From positions 186,001-250,000 of the forward strand of contig NZ_WUEK01000005.1 of NCBI RefSeq assembly GCF_009823805.1: a stretch of 64,000 nt of DNA, given 5' to 3'. Both the position numbers and the translations under genes were made by a program. Shown in pieces: positions 27,370-36,240 of the stretch. Numbering within the stretch: position 1 is the first letter of the stretch; every line of letters begins with the position of its first letter. The DNA is from Nocardioides flavescens (lineage in GTDB: Bacteria > Actinomycetota > Actinomycetes > Propionibacteriales > Nocardioidaceae). The notes under the pieces are model-generated. The model made no database searches. It was not told the DNA's origin and saw only the letters and a list, made by a program, of their open reading frames with translations.

Positions 27370-28226
27370 ACGGGCCGGTCCTCCAGCCGCGCCCGCAGCC
27401 AGGCGACGAGGTCGCCGAGGACCTGCTCCTTCTCGGGCTCGTTGAAGACCTCGTGGAAGAGCCCGGTGTAGGTCTTCAGGGTCTTGTCGCGCGAGCCCGC
27501 GAGGCGTTCGACGAGGGCGGCGCCCTCGGGCTTCACGAGGGTGTCGGCGGTGCCGGTGAGCACGAGCAGCGGCACCTGCAGGGCGGGCAGCCGCCCGGGG
27601 AAGGAGTCCATCGCGCGCAGCATCGCCCCGCCGATGCCGGCGGTCAGTGGGCCGTGGTGGACGAGCGGGTCGGCGTCGTAGGCCGCGACGACGGCGGGGT
27701 CGCGCGAGACAGCCGAGGAGCTGAGCTTCTGGCCGGGCAGCCCCGGCACCAAGCGACCGACCACCTTGGCCAGGCGCACCATCAGCGGGTTGATGTCGTC
27801 GCCGGGCAGCACGGCGGGCGCCGAGAGGACGAGACCGTCGAGGTCGTCCTGGTGGTCGAGGGCGTAGTCGAGCGCGATGCAGCCGCCCATGCTGTGGCCG
27901 ATGAGGTACGTCGGCAGGCCGGGCTCGGCGACGCGGCGGCGCAGCGTCTCGAGGTCGTCGGTGAACTCCGAGAGGTCGCGCACGACGAGGCGCTTGCCGC
28001 CCGAGCGACCGTGTCCGCGATGGTCGGGGACCACGACGCGCAGGCCCAGGGCACGCAGGCGCTCGGCGACGTGGGCGTAGCGGCCGGCGTGCTCGGCGAC
28101 CCCGTGGGTGATGAGGGCGATGCCGCGCACCTCGCTGCTGGAGTGTGGGCCCGGCTCGTAGGTGTCGTAGGTGATGGGCGTGCCGCCCACCCCCTCGAAG
28201 GTGCTCACCGTCGGCGCCTGGGTCAT
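27345..28226 (-). CDS. Alpha/beta hydrolase, monoacylglycerol-lipase-like
   Basis: A 293-residue hydrolase. Motifs are ITHGVAEHAGRYAHVAERL, VVPDHRGHGRS, the nucleophile elbow GHSMGG in TYLIGHSMGGCIALDYAL, a late acidic residue in LTGTADTLV and a histidine in YTGLFHEVFNEPEKEQVL. This pattern fits bacterial monoglyceride lipases. No signal peptide is visible. ATG at 28226 (MTQAPTVSTFEG) is preferred over longer in-frame starts, which add an unrelated head. The last eight or so codons lie in repeat family B. Confidence 0.88.
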   Translation of the reverse strand: MTQAPTVSTFEGVGGTPITYDTYEPGPHSSSEVRGIALITHGVAEHAGRYAHVAERLRALGLRVVVPDHRGHGRSGGKRLVVRDLSEFTDDLETLRRRVAEPGLPTYLIGHSMGGCIALDYALDHQDDLDGLVLSAPAVLPGDDINPLMVRLAKVVGRLVPGLPGQKLSSSAVSRDPAVVAAYDADPLVHHGPLTAGIGGAMLRAMDSFPGRLPALQVPLLVLTGTADTLVKPEGAALVERLAGSRDKTLKTYTGLFHEVFNEPEKEQVLGDLVAWLRARLEDRPVPDSPGTR

Positions 28227-28296
28227 GACGCCATCATGCCGCCAGCCCTCCGACCCGGACCCCACCCCTCGAGGTCGGGCCGACCTCGGTGAGCCG

Positions 28297-29850
28297 TCAG
28301 TGCCCCATCATCGCGGCGGGGTCGATCTCGCGCGTGGGACGCCGGCGCGGCAGGAAGAACGCCGGCACCAGGCAGACGGCGACCAGGATCGTCCCGACGA
28401 CGAAGGCGCTGCCGAACGCGTCGGCCCCGGCCTGCAGCCCTGCGGCGATCGCCGCGCCCGGCACCTGCTGGGCGATCGACGGGTCGGCCCACGACGAGAT
28501 CGCCGGGTAGATGCTCGGGTCGTCGGCGAAGCTGTTGGTCAGCAGCACCGAGAAGATCGCGGTGCCGATCGAGGCGGCGACCTGCTGGGTGATGTTCATC
28601 ATCGTCGAGCCGCGGGCGATCTCGTGGTCGCGCAGCGTCTGCAGCGCCGAGGTCATGATCGGCATCATCGTGCCGCCCATGCCGAGCCCCATCACGAACA
28701 GGGCGCCGAGCAGCAGCAGGTAGGAGGTGTCGGGGCCGACCTGGGTGAAGACGGCCATGCCGGCCACGATCAGGGCGATGCCGGCGATCACGATCTTGCC
28801 GGGGCCGATCCGGTCGGTGAGCACACCCGCGACCGGCATCGTCACCATCGCGCCGATGCCCTGAGGGGCGAGCAGCAGGCCGGCGCTGAGCGTCGACTCG
28901 CCGCGGATCAGGAGGAAGTACTGCGGGAAGAGCAGGCTCGCGCCGAAGAAGGCGATCGCGAACAGGCTCATCGCGACCACGGCGACGGTCAGCCGCGGGT
29001 TGGCGAACAGGCGCAGGTCGATGAGCGGGTGCTCGAGGTCGCGGGCGAAGAAGCGCACCACGAACGCCGCGACCAGGGCGAGGCCGACGATCGCCGTGCC
29101 CAGCACCCGGGCGCTCATCACGGTGCCCTCCTCCGGGATCGAGGAGACCCCGAAGAGGAACAGCGCGAGCCCGGGGGAGAGCAGCAGCATGCCGACGAAG
29201 TCGAAGCGCTCGGAGGGGACCACCTCGTCGCGCGGCAGGATGCGCGCCGCGTAGACCAGCGCGGCGATCCCGATGGGGATGTTGATGAGGAAGATCCAGT
29301 GCCACGAGGCCACGTCGATGAGCCAGCCGCCGAGGATCGGACCGAAGATCGGGCCGAGCAGCATCGGGACGCCGAGCACGGCCATCACCCGTCCCACCCG
29401 GTCGGGGCCGGCGGCGCGGGTCATGATCGTCATGCCGACCGGCATCAGCATGCCGCCGCCCAGCCCCTGCAGCACCCGGAACGCCGTGAGCATCTCGATG
29501 CTGGTGGCCGCCGCGCACAGCGCGGAGCCGGCCGCGAACAGCAGCAGCGCCAGCATGTAGAGCCGCTTGGTGCCGAACCGGTCGGCCGCCCAGCCGCTGA
29601 GCGGGATGACGGTGGCCAGGGCCAGGGTGTAGCCCGTCATGGTCCAGGCGGTCTCGGCCGGGGTCGCGTCGAAGTCGCGCTGGAAGGTCGGCTGCGCGAC
29701 GGACACGACGGTGATGTCGAGGATCGACATGATCGCGCCCAGCACCACGACGCCGGCGACGAGCAGGACGCCGCGGTCCAGGCCCTGGTCCCCGGAGGAG
29801 GCGCCGGCCGGTCCGGTCGAGGGCGGTGTCGGGGTGGTCTCGGTGCTCAC
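28297..29850 (-). CDS. MFS exporter, DHA2 (EmrB/QacA) family
   Basis: A 517-residue membrane protein with about 14 helices. DHA2 signatures include IMSILDITVVSVAQPTF in helix 1, GWAADRFGTKRLYML after helix 2, LQGLGGGMLMPVGMT in helix 4 and GPIFGPILGGWLID in helix 5 (antiporter motif). It should export hydrophobic drugs or metabolites in exchange for protons. The cargo is unknown. It is divergent from the phytochrome gene with about 115 bases between starts. Confidence 0.92.
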   Translation of the reverse strand: MSTETTPTPPSTGPAGASSGDQGLDRGVLLVAGVVVLGAIMSILDITVVSVAQPTFQRDFDATPAETAWTMTGYTLALATVIPLSGWAADRFGTKRLYMLALLLFAAGSALCAAATSIEMLTAFRVLQGLGGGMLMPVGMTIMTRAAGPDRVGRVMAVLGVPMLLGPIFGPILGGWLIDVASWHWIFLINIPIGIAALVYAARILPRDEVVPSERFDFVGMLLLSPGLALFLFGVSSIPEEGTVMSARVLGTAIVGLALVAAFVVRFFARDLEHPLIDLRLFANPRLTVAVVAMSLFAIAFFGASLLFPQYFLLIRGESTLSAGLLLAPQGIGAMVTMPVAGVLTDRIGPGKIVIAGIALIVAGMAVFTQVGPDTSYLLLLGALFVMGLGMGGTMMPIMTSALQTLRDHEIARGSTMMNITQQVAASIGTAIFSVLLTNSFADDPSIYPAISSWADPSIAQQVPGAAIAAGLQAGADAFGSAFVVGTILVAVCLVPAFFLPRRRPTREIDPAAMMGH

Positions 29851-29956
29851 ACGAGCACGCTAACGTCGGGCACCGACAGTCGGGGAGTCGTGGACTCCAC
29901 CCCTTCGGGCCGGGGCCGGAGTGAGCCGCTGGCCCGCGGGACCGGGGGTCCGGGGT

Positions 29957-29962
29957 TAGGGT
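29957..29962 (+). promoter_or_regulatory. Candidate -10 for a leaderless phytochrome transcript
   Basis: TAGGGT ends five bases before the GTG start of the phytochrome gene. No ribosome binding sequence fits in between, so the message probably begins at the start codon. CCGCGGGACCGGGGGTCCGGGG just upstream is GC-rich and contains a small inverted repeat that could be an operator. Confidence 0.4.
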
Positions 29963-29967
29963 GATGC

Positions 29968-32214
29968 GTGTCCTCCGCCGTCTCCCACACCCCCGCGTAC
30001 GGGGCGGTCGACCTCTCGACCTGTGACCGGGAGCCGATCCACGTGCCGGGCGCGATCCAGCCCCACGGCGTCCTGATGGCCCTCGACGAGGCCCTGCGGC
30101 CCGTCGTCGTCTCGTCCAACATCGGGCCGATGCTCGGCACGAGCCGGGAGCAGGCACTGGGTGCCGACCTCGAGCAGCTGCTCGGCGAGCACGCCGCGCG
30201 CCAGGTCCGGATCCGCGTGGAGGAGTGGGCGCCGCGTGAGCCGCTCATCCTGACCCTGCCCGCCGAGCTCGGGGGGAGCCTCGGCGGCGCCGAGGTGGAC
30301 CTCTCGCTGCACCGCTCGGGCGGCCTCGTCGTCCTGGAGGTCGAGACCCTCGGCCGGCCCCGCTCCACCCTGCTGTCGTACCAGTCCGCCCGCGCCGCGA
30401 TGGCGCGGCTCGCCGCGTGGCACCGTGTCGACGGCCTCCTCGCCCAGCTCGCGATCGAGATCCGCTCGCTGACCGGCTTCGACCGGGTGATGGTCTACCG
30501 CTTCGACCGCAACTGGAACGGCGAGGTCGTCGCCGAGGAGAGGCGCGATGACCTCAACGCCTACCTCGGTCTGCACTACCCCGCCACCGACATCCCGGCC
30601 CAGGCCCGCCGGCTCTACACGATCAACTGGACGCGGCTGATCGCCGACGTCGACTACGAGCCGGTCCACCTGCACCCGGTGCTGGTCCCGGGCACGGGGG
30701 AGCCGCTCGACCTCACCCACTCCACCCTGCGCAGCGTCTCGCCGATCCACCTCGAGTACCTCGGCAACATGGGCGTCACCTCCTCGATGTCGATCTCGAT
30801 CGTGATCGACGGCAAGCTCTGGGGCCTGGTGGCCTGCCACCACTACGCCGGCCCGCACCGGCCCAGCCAGGACGCCCGCTCGGCGGCGGAGTTCCTCGGC
30901 CAGGTCGCCTCCTCGCAGATCGCCGAGCTCGAGCGGGCCGAGGCCCGCGAGGACGCGCTGACCAGCCAGGCGCGCGTCAACCGGATCACCGCCCGCGTCT
31001 CCGCCTCCGAGCAGTCCCCGGTGGAGCGGCTGATCGGCGACCCCGAGCTGCTCGACCTGTGCCGGGCGACCGGTGTCGCGATGTGCTTCAACGACGAGAT
31101 CACGACCCGCGGGCAGGTCCCCGACGAGCCTGCGCTGCGCCGCATCGCCGAGCGGATCCTCCGTGCGCCGTACGGCGAGCCGGCGGGCAGCGAGTCGCTC
31201 AGCGAGCTCGACCCGGCGCTGGGCCTGGTGAGCGACGTGGCCGCGGGTGCCCTCGGGATCGGTTCCAACCCCGACAGCTGGGTCCTGTGGCTGCGCGCCG
31301 AGCTGCCGGAGATCGTCGACTGGGGCGGCGACCCGCACAACAAGGAGATCTCGCAGGCCGAGGGCGAGGAGGTGCGGCTCTCACCCCGCAAGTCCTTCGA
31401 CCTGTGGCGCGAGGTCGTGCGCGGTCGCACCGCCCCCTGGGAGCCGTGGGAGCTCGACGCGGCCCGCGCGCTGCGCACGTTCATGAACGGCCTCATCCTC
31501 CAGCGCTCGCGCGAGCAGATCGCCGTGGCCGAGTCGCTGCAGCGCACCGTGCTGCCGCAGACCGTGCCGCAGTTCCCGGGGCTCGAGCTCGCGGTCCGCT
31601 ACGAGTCGGCCAGCTCCTACCAGCTCGGTGGCGACTGGTGGGACGCCGTGCGCTTCGGCGACGGTCGCATCGCCTTCGTCGTGGGTGACGTCGCCGGTCA
31701 CGGCGTCGAGGCGGTCGGTGCGATGACCCAGATGCGCGCCGCCCTGCGGGCCCACCTGCACGGCGGTGCCGACGCCGGCCACGCGCTCGACCAGCTCGAC
31801 GAGATGGTCGTCGACCTGCTGCCCGACCAGGTGGCGACCGCCGTCGTGGCCGTGCTCGACCCGCGGACCGGTCTCGTCGAGCTCAGCAGCGCGGGCCACA
31901 CCGCCCCGCTGGTCTTCGGCCCCGACGGGGTGCGGGAGGTCGACGTCCCGTCGCGGCCGCTGCTCGGTGTCGGCGCGGGACACGGGCGCGCCGCCCAGGT
32001 CGAGCTGCGCCCGGGCGAGACCCTCGTGCTCTACACCGACGGTCTGGTCGAGCGTCGTGGCGACGACGCCGTCGACGCCTCCAGCAAGCTGCGGGAGCTC
32101 GGCGTGACCGGCCCCGGCGGGCAGCCGCTCGAGGACTGGGCCGCCCACCTCATCACCTCGGTGCCGGGCGCCGGTGACGACGACACGACCGTGCTGGCAC
32201 TGACCCTGCACTGA
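29968..32214 (+). CDS. Bacteriophytochrome fused to a SpoIIE/PP2C phosphatase
   Basis: A 748-residue photoreceptor. The N-terminal PAS domain carries Cys19 in STCDREPIHVPGAIQPHG, the position of the biliverdin-binding cysteine in bacteriophytochromes. The GAF domain has YPATDIP (Asp208), SPIHLEYL (His261) and ACHHY (His291), all equivalents of DrBphP chromophore residues. The PHY domain has the tongue motif PRKSF at 473-477. In place of a histidine kinase the C-terminus (about 520-748) is a SpoIIE phosphatase, with GGDWWD (Asp556, Asp559), VGDVAGHG (Asp574) and a final DDDTTV. Red/far-red light would thus set dephosphorylation of an anti-anti-sigma factor (inferred). No heme oxygenase or STAS gene is nearby. 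Confidence 0.94.
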   Translation: MSSAVSHTPAYGAVDLSTCDREPIHVPGAIQPHGVLMALDEALRPVVVSSNIGPMLGTSREQALGADLEQLLGEHAARQVRIRVEEWAPREPLILTLPAELGGSLGGAEVDLSLHRSGGLVVLEVETLGRPRSTLLSYQSARAAMARLAAWHRVDGLLAQLAIEIRSLTGFDRVMVYRFDRNWNGEVVAEERRDDLNAYLGLHYPATDIPAQARRLYTINWTRLIADVDYEPVHLHPVLVPGTGEPLDLTHSTLRSVSPIHLEYLGNMGVTSSMSISIVIDGKLWGLVACHHYAGPHRPSQDARSAAEFLGQVASSQIAELERAEAREDALTSQARVNRITARVSASEQSPVERLIGDPELLDLCRATGVAMCFNDEITTRGQVPDEPALRRIAERILRAPYGEPAGSESLSELDPALGLVSDVAAGALGIGSNPDSWVLWLRAELPEIVDWGGDPHNKEISQAEGEEVRLSPRKSFDLWREVVRGRTAPWEPWELDAARALRTFMNGLILQRSREQIAVAESLQRTVLPQTVPQFPGLELAVRYESASSYQLGGDWWDAVRFGDGRIAFVVGDVAGHGVEAVGAMTQMRAALRAHLHGGADAGHALDQLDEMVVDLLPDQVATAVVAVLDPRTGLVELSSAGHTAPLVFGPDGVREVDVPSRPLLGVGAGHGRAAQVELRPGETLVLYTDGLVERRGDDAVDASSKLRELGVTGPGGQPLEDWAAHLITSVPGAGDDDTTVLALTLH

Positions 32215-32345
32215 CCCTTGCACCGGCCCCGCACCGGCCCCGCACCAGTCCCGCACGATTCGGCTCGGGCCGCTCGGCTGCCTACCCTGGACCGGTCGCG
32301 ACGTGCCCGCCGCGACGTCTCGGGAGCAGGGATGGTGAGGTCGTC

Positions 32346-32750
32346 GTGAGCAGGTGGCGCGAGCGGTTGCGCACCCTCCTGCGGCGCCACGCGACAGCCG
32401 CGCCGCCGTCCTGGGCCGCCCTCGGCGCGGCTCCTCTCGAGCGGGCCCGCCCGGCGTCGAGCGCCCTCGCCGGCCTCGACTCCGCTCAGCTGTGCGGCCT
32501 GTGGCGCAAGAGCGCGGCCGGCCTCACGGCCGCCTCGGACGTCGAGCAGCACCTCGCCGTCGTCGAGGCGCGCGGCGCGTTGCTCGCCGAGCTCGAACGC
32601 CGCGACCCGGACCCGATGGGGGCCTGGCTCGCCCGCGGCGGCCGCGGCGAGCCGGCCGGACCGGCGGCGTACCTGGTGGGCGCGGACCACCTACCCGGTC
32701 ACCGTCCCGGGCGCCGCGAGAGCGACCACCAGGAGACTCCGGAGCGCTGA
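32346..32750 (+). CDS. Small conserved actinobacterial protein, function unknown
   Basis: A 134-residue, soluble, arginine- and alanine-rich protein. The central part, LCGLWRKSAAGLTAASDVEQ followed by a helix containing GALLAELERRDPDPMGAWLARG, resembles a widespread actinobacterial family of unknown function; I recognise the pattern but can assign no activity. The C-terminal 25 residues are polar. A plausible promoter -10 (TACCCT, about 32282) lies upstream, and GGTGAGG precedes the GTG start. A different frame over the same bases is open for 195 codons but has shadow-like composition. Confidence 0.6.
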   Translation: MSRWRERLRTLLRRHATAAPPSWAALGAAPLERARPASSALAGLDSAQLCGLWRKSAAGLTAASDVEQHLAVVEARGALLAELERRDPDPMGAWLARGGRGEPAGPAAYLVGADHLPGHRPGRRESDHQETPER

Positions 32751-32855
32751 GCCCGCAGTCCCGGGACCGGCCGGGCGGGTGGTGTCAGCGCGGCCTGGAC
32801 GCGGCATGCTGGGACCGCGACCTGTCGTGGGAACGGGTCTCGAGGGGGCACGGCT

Positions 32856-33269
32856 GTGGCACGACGGATCTGGGTGAGCGAGCACGAGGGGCCGGCCCGC
32901 AGCTGCCCGGTGGCGGCGCCCGACTGGGAGCCGGCCGGTGAGCTCGACGCCTTCAAGGAGAAGCGGCTGTGGCGCGAGCTGCGCCGCGAGCTGGGGGTGC
33001 AGACCGGCCCCACGTCGGAATCAGTGAGCTTCTACCTCACCGCGGCGACCGGCGCCCCCTGGGTCGACGCCGCCCTCGCCGGCGAGGTCCGCCCGGCCTG
33101 GCTCGCGCTCGAGCCCTACGACCACGCCGACGTGGTCGCCTACTCGCGCGTCCGGGCCCGCCACTGGCCGTCGCTGTCGCAGGAGCGCCGCCCCGACGGC
33201 TCGCGCACCACGCTCCCCCTGCTCCTCGACGCCGTCGACGGCGGCTACTTCACCTTCGTGCGGCTCTGA
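32856..33269 (+). CDS. Conserved hypothetical protein
   Basis: A 137-residue soluble protein. The N-terminus has a short Cys-containing segment ([18 protein letters not shown]), then a helix ([16 protein letters not shown]), a beta-rich core ([21 protein letters not shown]) and [17 protein letters not shown] near the end. I do not recognise the family. Its codon use matches its neighbours, and a GTG start follows a moderately purine-rich stretch. It ends 44 bases before the next gene and could be in the same transcript, although TAACCT between them looks like a separate -10. Confidence 0.6.
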   Translation: MARRIWVSEHEGPARSCPVAAPDWEPAGELDAFKEKRLWRELRRELGVQTGPTSESVSFYLTAATGAPWVDAALAGEVRPAWLALEPYDHADVVAYSRVRARHWPSLSQERRPDGSRTTLPLLLDAVDGGYFTFVRL

Positions 33270-33313
33270 GGCCTAACCTCGGGCGGGTCCGACCAGCCCC
33301 GAGGAGGCACACC

Positions 33314-34372
33314 GTGAGCTCGAGCCGAGCCTGGGTCACGCACGCGATCCGGCAGATCAACGCCGACGCGACCCGCAGCGCCGACACCCACCTGCTCCGC
33401 TTCCCGCTGCCCGCGCACTGGGGTGTCGAGCTCTACGTCAAGGACGAGTCGTCGCACCCCACCGGCTCGCTCAAGCACCGGCTGGCCCGCTCGCTGTTCC
33501 TCTACGGCCTGGTCGGCGGCCGCATCACCGAGGGCACGACCGTCACCGAGGCCTCGAGCGGGTCCACCGCCGTCTCGGAGGCCTACTTCGCGCGCCTGCT
33601 GGGACTGCCCTTCGTCGCGGTCGTCCCGGAGTCGACCAGCCGCCGCAAGATCGAGCTCATCGAGGAGTACGGCGGCACGTGCGCGACGGTCGCCACGGCC
33701 GGTGAGGTCTACGCCGAGGCCGAGCGGATCGCGGAGGAGGCCGGTGGCTACTACCTCGACCAGTTCGGCAACGCCGCCACCGCCACCGACTGGCGCGGCA
33801 ACAACAACATCGCCTGCTCGATCTACGAGCAGATGGCCGACGAGCCCCACCCGGAGCCGAGCTGGATCGTCGTGGGCGCCGGCACGGGCGGGACCGGCGC
33901 GACCATCGCGCGCTACGCCCGCTACCACGGCACGCGCACCCGGATCGCCGTCGGCGACCCCGAGGGCTCGGTCTACGAGCAGGCCTGGCGCACCGGTGAC
34001 CGCACGGTCACTGGACCGGGCTCGCGCATCGAGGGCATCGGCCGCCCGCGCGTCGAGGCGTCGTTCCTCCCCGAGATCGTCGACCTGGTCCGCACCGTGC
34101 CCGACGCCGCCTCCATCGCGGCCATGCACGTGGTCCACGAACGCCTCGGCACCGCGCCCGGTCCCTCCACCGGCACCAACCTCGTCGTCGCCCTCGAGCT
34201 GATCGAGGAGATGGTCGCCCGCGGCGAGCGCGGCAGCGTGGTGACCCTGATGTGCGACCGCGGCGAGCGCTACCGCGACACCTACTACGACCCGGCGTGG
34301 GTCGCCTCCCTCGGTGTCGACCCCGAGCCGGTCGCGGCACAGTTGCGGGGACGGCTCGGCGGGAGCGGGTGA
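33314..34372 (+). CDS. PLP-dependent cysteine synthase family protein (Cds1-like)
   Basis: A 352-residue type II PLP enzyme. Lys54 in [15 protein letters not shown] is the Schiff-base lysine; [20 protein letters not shown] is the substrate loop; [17 protein letters not shown] binds the PLP phosphate. Overall it resembles the branch containing M. tuberculosis Rv3684 (Cds1), an L-cysteine desulfhydrase, more than classical CysK. It may release sulfide and pyruvate from cysteine. A perfect GAGGAGG lies nine bases before the GTG start. The tRNA-Lys gene is convergent four bases beyond its stop. Confidence 0.85.
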   Translation: MSSSRAWVTHAIRQINADATRSADTHLLRFPLPAHWGVELYVKDESSHPTGSLKHRLARSLFLYGLVGGRITEGTTVTEASSGSTAVSEAYFARLLGLPFVAVVPESTSRRKIELIEEYGGTCATVATAGEVYAEAERIAEEAGGYYLDQFGNAATATDWRGNNNIACSIYEQMADEPHPEPSWIVVGAGTGGTGATIARYARYHGTRTRIAVGDPEGSVYEQAWRTGDRTVTGPGSRIEGIGRPRVEASFLPEIVDLVRTVPDAASIAAMHVVHERLGTAPGPSTGTNLVVALELIEEMVARGERGSVVTLMCDRGERYRDTYYDPAWVASLGVDPEPVAAQLRGRLGGSG

Positions 34373-34376
34373 CGAG

Positions 34377-34449
34377 TAGGCCCTGTCGGGCTCGAACCGA
34401 CGACCAGCGGATTAAAAGTCCGACGCTCTACCAACTGAGCTAAGGGCCC
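34377..34449 (-). tRNA. tRNA-Lys(UUU)
   Basis: A 73-base cloverleaf on the minus strand. The acceptor arm pairs GGGCCCT with AGGGCCT (one G-U pair). The D arm reads GCTCAGTTGGTAGAGC. The anticodon loop CTTTTAA gives UUU, flanked by CGGA/TCCG. The T arm is GTCGG-TTCGAGC-CCGAC. The discriminator is A and CCA is not encoded. The stop of the convergent PLP-enzyme gene lies only four bases away. Confidence 0.97.
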
Positions 34450-34566
34450 GGGCCCAGCCTACGAGCCGAAGGCGGCCGGCGGCCACGCGGCGTACCCGCC
34501 TGCGATCCGGGCGCAGACGTGACGATGTCCCGGCCCACCCCTGAGCCGGGACATCGTCTGTGTGGT

Positions 34567-34615
34567 CGGTCCCCACCTCCCGCCACCCCCGGGCGGTCGC
34601 GGGAGGCGGGGACCG
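34567..34615. repeat. Long GC hairpin downstream of the tRNA region
   Basis: A 17-base stem with one mismatch: CGGTCCCC at 34567-34574 and CCTCCCGC at 34576-34583 pair with GCGGGAGG at 34599-34606 and GGGGACCG at 34608-34615. It is followed by a direct repeat of GGAGTGGAGGCTCC at 34619-34632 and 34645-34658. No coding sequence was recognised between 34450 and 34800. This 350-base stretch consists mostly of hairpins and short repeats. Confidence 0.6.
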
Positions 34616-34674
34616 TCGGGAGTGGAGGCTCCCGGTCGAGGAGCGGAGTGGAGGCTCCGAGCCCTCGGTTCCGG

Positions 34675-34792
34675 TGTGCGGGACCCCGACCCCTGGGGGT
34701 CCCGCACACCAGGTCTGTGGAGTTGTGGCTGTGACGGCCGCGTCAGCGCGGTGCTGCCGATCCGCGGGACCCCGACCCCTGGGGTCCCGCGG
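34675..34792. repeat. Two copies of a CGGGACCCC hairpin (family D)
   Basis: The first hairpin has 13-base arms at 34675-34687 (TGTGCGGGACCCC) and 34696-34708. The second has 12-base arms at 34762-34773 (CCGCGGGACCCC) and 34781-34792. The loops (GACCCCTG and GACCCCT) are nearly identical, and both are followed by ACCAGGTCT. The outer stem bases differ but remain paired. The second sits immediately after the beta-helix gene stop on the minus strand and probably terminates it. Confidence 0.7.
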
Positions 34793-34800
34793 ACCAGGTC

Positions 34801-36240
34801 TCAGTGGCGGTGCTTGCCCTTGCCGGACTTGCCGCTCTTGCCGGACTTGCCGGACTTGCCGTGGCCGGCCTTCTTGCCGTCCTTCGAGCCCTTGCCGGCC
34901 TTCTTGCCGTCCTTCTTGCCGCCCTTGCCCTTCTTGCCCTTGCCGGACTTGCCCGACTTGCCCTGCTTGCCGTCCTTGCTCTTGACCTCGTAGGCACCGA
35001 TGTCGGCGCCCGACTTGCCGTCGCCGTTGCCGTCGACGCCGGTCTGGGTGCCCTTGAGGTCGCTGTCCATCAGCGGCTGGGTGGCGACGTCGACGAGGGG
35101 GCTGGTCGAGGTGGGGACGAGCGTGCCGGGCTTGAACCCGGGGTCGACGTAGCGGTCGCCGGGCATGAGCTTGAGACCGCCCATGCTGCCGCGCCAGTAG
35201 ACGTTGTTGCCGCCGGTCATCGAGCCCTCGAGGTAGCCGATGCGACCGGCGACGTCGAGCACGTTGTTGGAGAGGGAGAAGTACGTCGGGGTGCAGCCGG
35301 CGTAGCAGGAGAAGCCGAGGCTCTTGGCGCCGGTGAGCTGGACGGAGTTGTTCTCGGCCCGGGTGCCGGCGACGGGACCGAAGTAGTCGCGGTCGCCGCG
35401 GGTGATGAGGAACTCGCTCTCGGTCAGGCTCGAGGTGACCTGGTTGTAGGCGTAGACGGTGTTGGCGGAGCGCTTGTTGCCGAGCTCGGTGAAGGTGCGG
35501 TTGTTGCTCGCGAGGTTGTGGTGCACCGAGGTGCCGATGCCGCCGTAGATCTCGACCGCGGAGCCGTCGGTGCCGAAGTCGGCCGAGGGCGCCCAGTTGT
35601 CCGTGATGGTGTTGTAGGCGACCTCGGTGCCGTCGCCCTCCACCACGACGCCGACCGCGCCGTAGTCGTCGAAGGCGCCGGGGGTGTTGGGCGCCATGCG
35701 GTCGTTGTGGTGCAGGTAGTTCGAGACGATCTGGGTGTTCTTGGACTGGGGGCCCACGTCGATGCCGTGGATGTTGTGGGTGGCCTCGACGCCGGTGACG
35801 ACGTTGCCGGTGCCGTTGGTCCAGATGCCGTTGCTGGTGCAGCCCGTGATCGTCAGGTCCCGCATCGTGACGTAGGAGCCGCCGACCTCGAGGCAGTCGC
35901 CGGTGACGATCGCGCGGCCGGTGCCGTACGAGCCGACCGTGATCGGGTTGCCGGCCGCGCCGTTGCGCCAGACCGCGAGCTTGCCGGAGAACGTCGCGCC
36001 GCCCTGCAGGAGCACGGAGTCGCCGGGGTTGAGGCCCAGGCCCGACGCGCGGCCGAGGGTGCGGATCGGCGAGCCGGGGGAGGTGCCGGCGTTGGAGTCG
36101 TTGCCGCTGGGCGAGACGTAGTAGGTCGTGGCGCCGGCGGCCTGGGCCGTCTGGGGAAGGGCGACGGAGGAGGCCGCCACGGCGAAGGCGACGAGAGCCA
36201 GGCGGGCGGAGGAGCGGAGCTTCGTGGACATCGGGGCCAT
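34801..36240 (-). CDS. Secreted right-handed beta-helix protein with lysine-rich tail
   Basis: A 479-residue exported protein. Residues 1-35 form a signal peptide ending TAQAAG. YYVSPSGNDSNAGTSPGSPIRTL is the start common to secreted parallel-beta-helix and polysaccharide-lyase-like proteins. Stacked coils with NGIWTNGTGNVVTG, YLHHNDR and VHHNLASNNRTF follow, and VDGNGDGKSGADIGAYE closes the domain. The last 60 residues are repeats of GKSGK, GKKGK and KKAGK, a strongly basic tail. It may bind or modify polysaccharide; the tail may hold it to anionic cell-wall polymers. Catalytic residues could not be assigned. A start nine bases later (MSTKL) is equally possible. Confidence 0.82.
   Translation of the reverse strand: MAPMSTKLRSSARLALVAFAVAASSVALPQTAQAAGATTYYVSPSGNDSNAGTSPGSPIRTLGRASGLGLNPGDSVLLQGGATFSGKLAVWRNGAAGNPITVGSYGTGRAIVTGDCLEVGGSYVTMRDLTITGCTSNGIWTNGTGNVVTGVEATHNIHGIDVGPQSKNTQIVSNYLHHNDRMAPNTPGAFDDYGAVGVVVEGDGTEVAYNTITDNWAPSADFGTDGSAVEIYGGIGTSVHHNLASNNRTFTELGNKRSANTVYAYNQVTSSLTESEFLITRGDRDYFGPVAGTRAENNSVQLTGAKSLGFSCYAGCTPTYFSLSNNVLDVAGRIGYLEGSMTGGNNVYWRGSMGGLKLMPGDRYVDPGFKPGTLVPTSTSPLVDVATQPLMDSDLKGTQTGVDGNGDGKSGADIGAYEVKSKDGKQGKSGKSGKGKKGKGGKKDGKKAGKGSKDGKKAGHGKSGKSGKSGKSGKGKHRH

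Noticed and set aside
32217..32260. GCACCGGCCCC tandem units after the phytochrome gene considered as a regulatory array
   Set aside because: Only two exact units and one degenerate one are present, which is within chance for GC-rich intergenic DNA.
32354..32941. Alternative 195-codon plus-strand frame over the small conserved gene
   Set aside because: Arg/Pro-rich and without family resemblance, while the 32346 frame shows a recognisable conserved pattern and a ribosome binding site.
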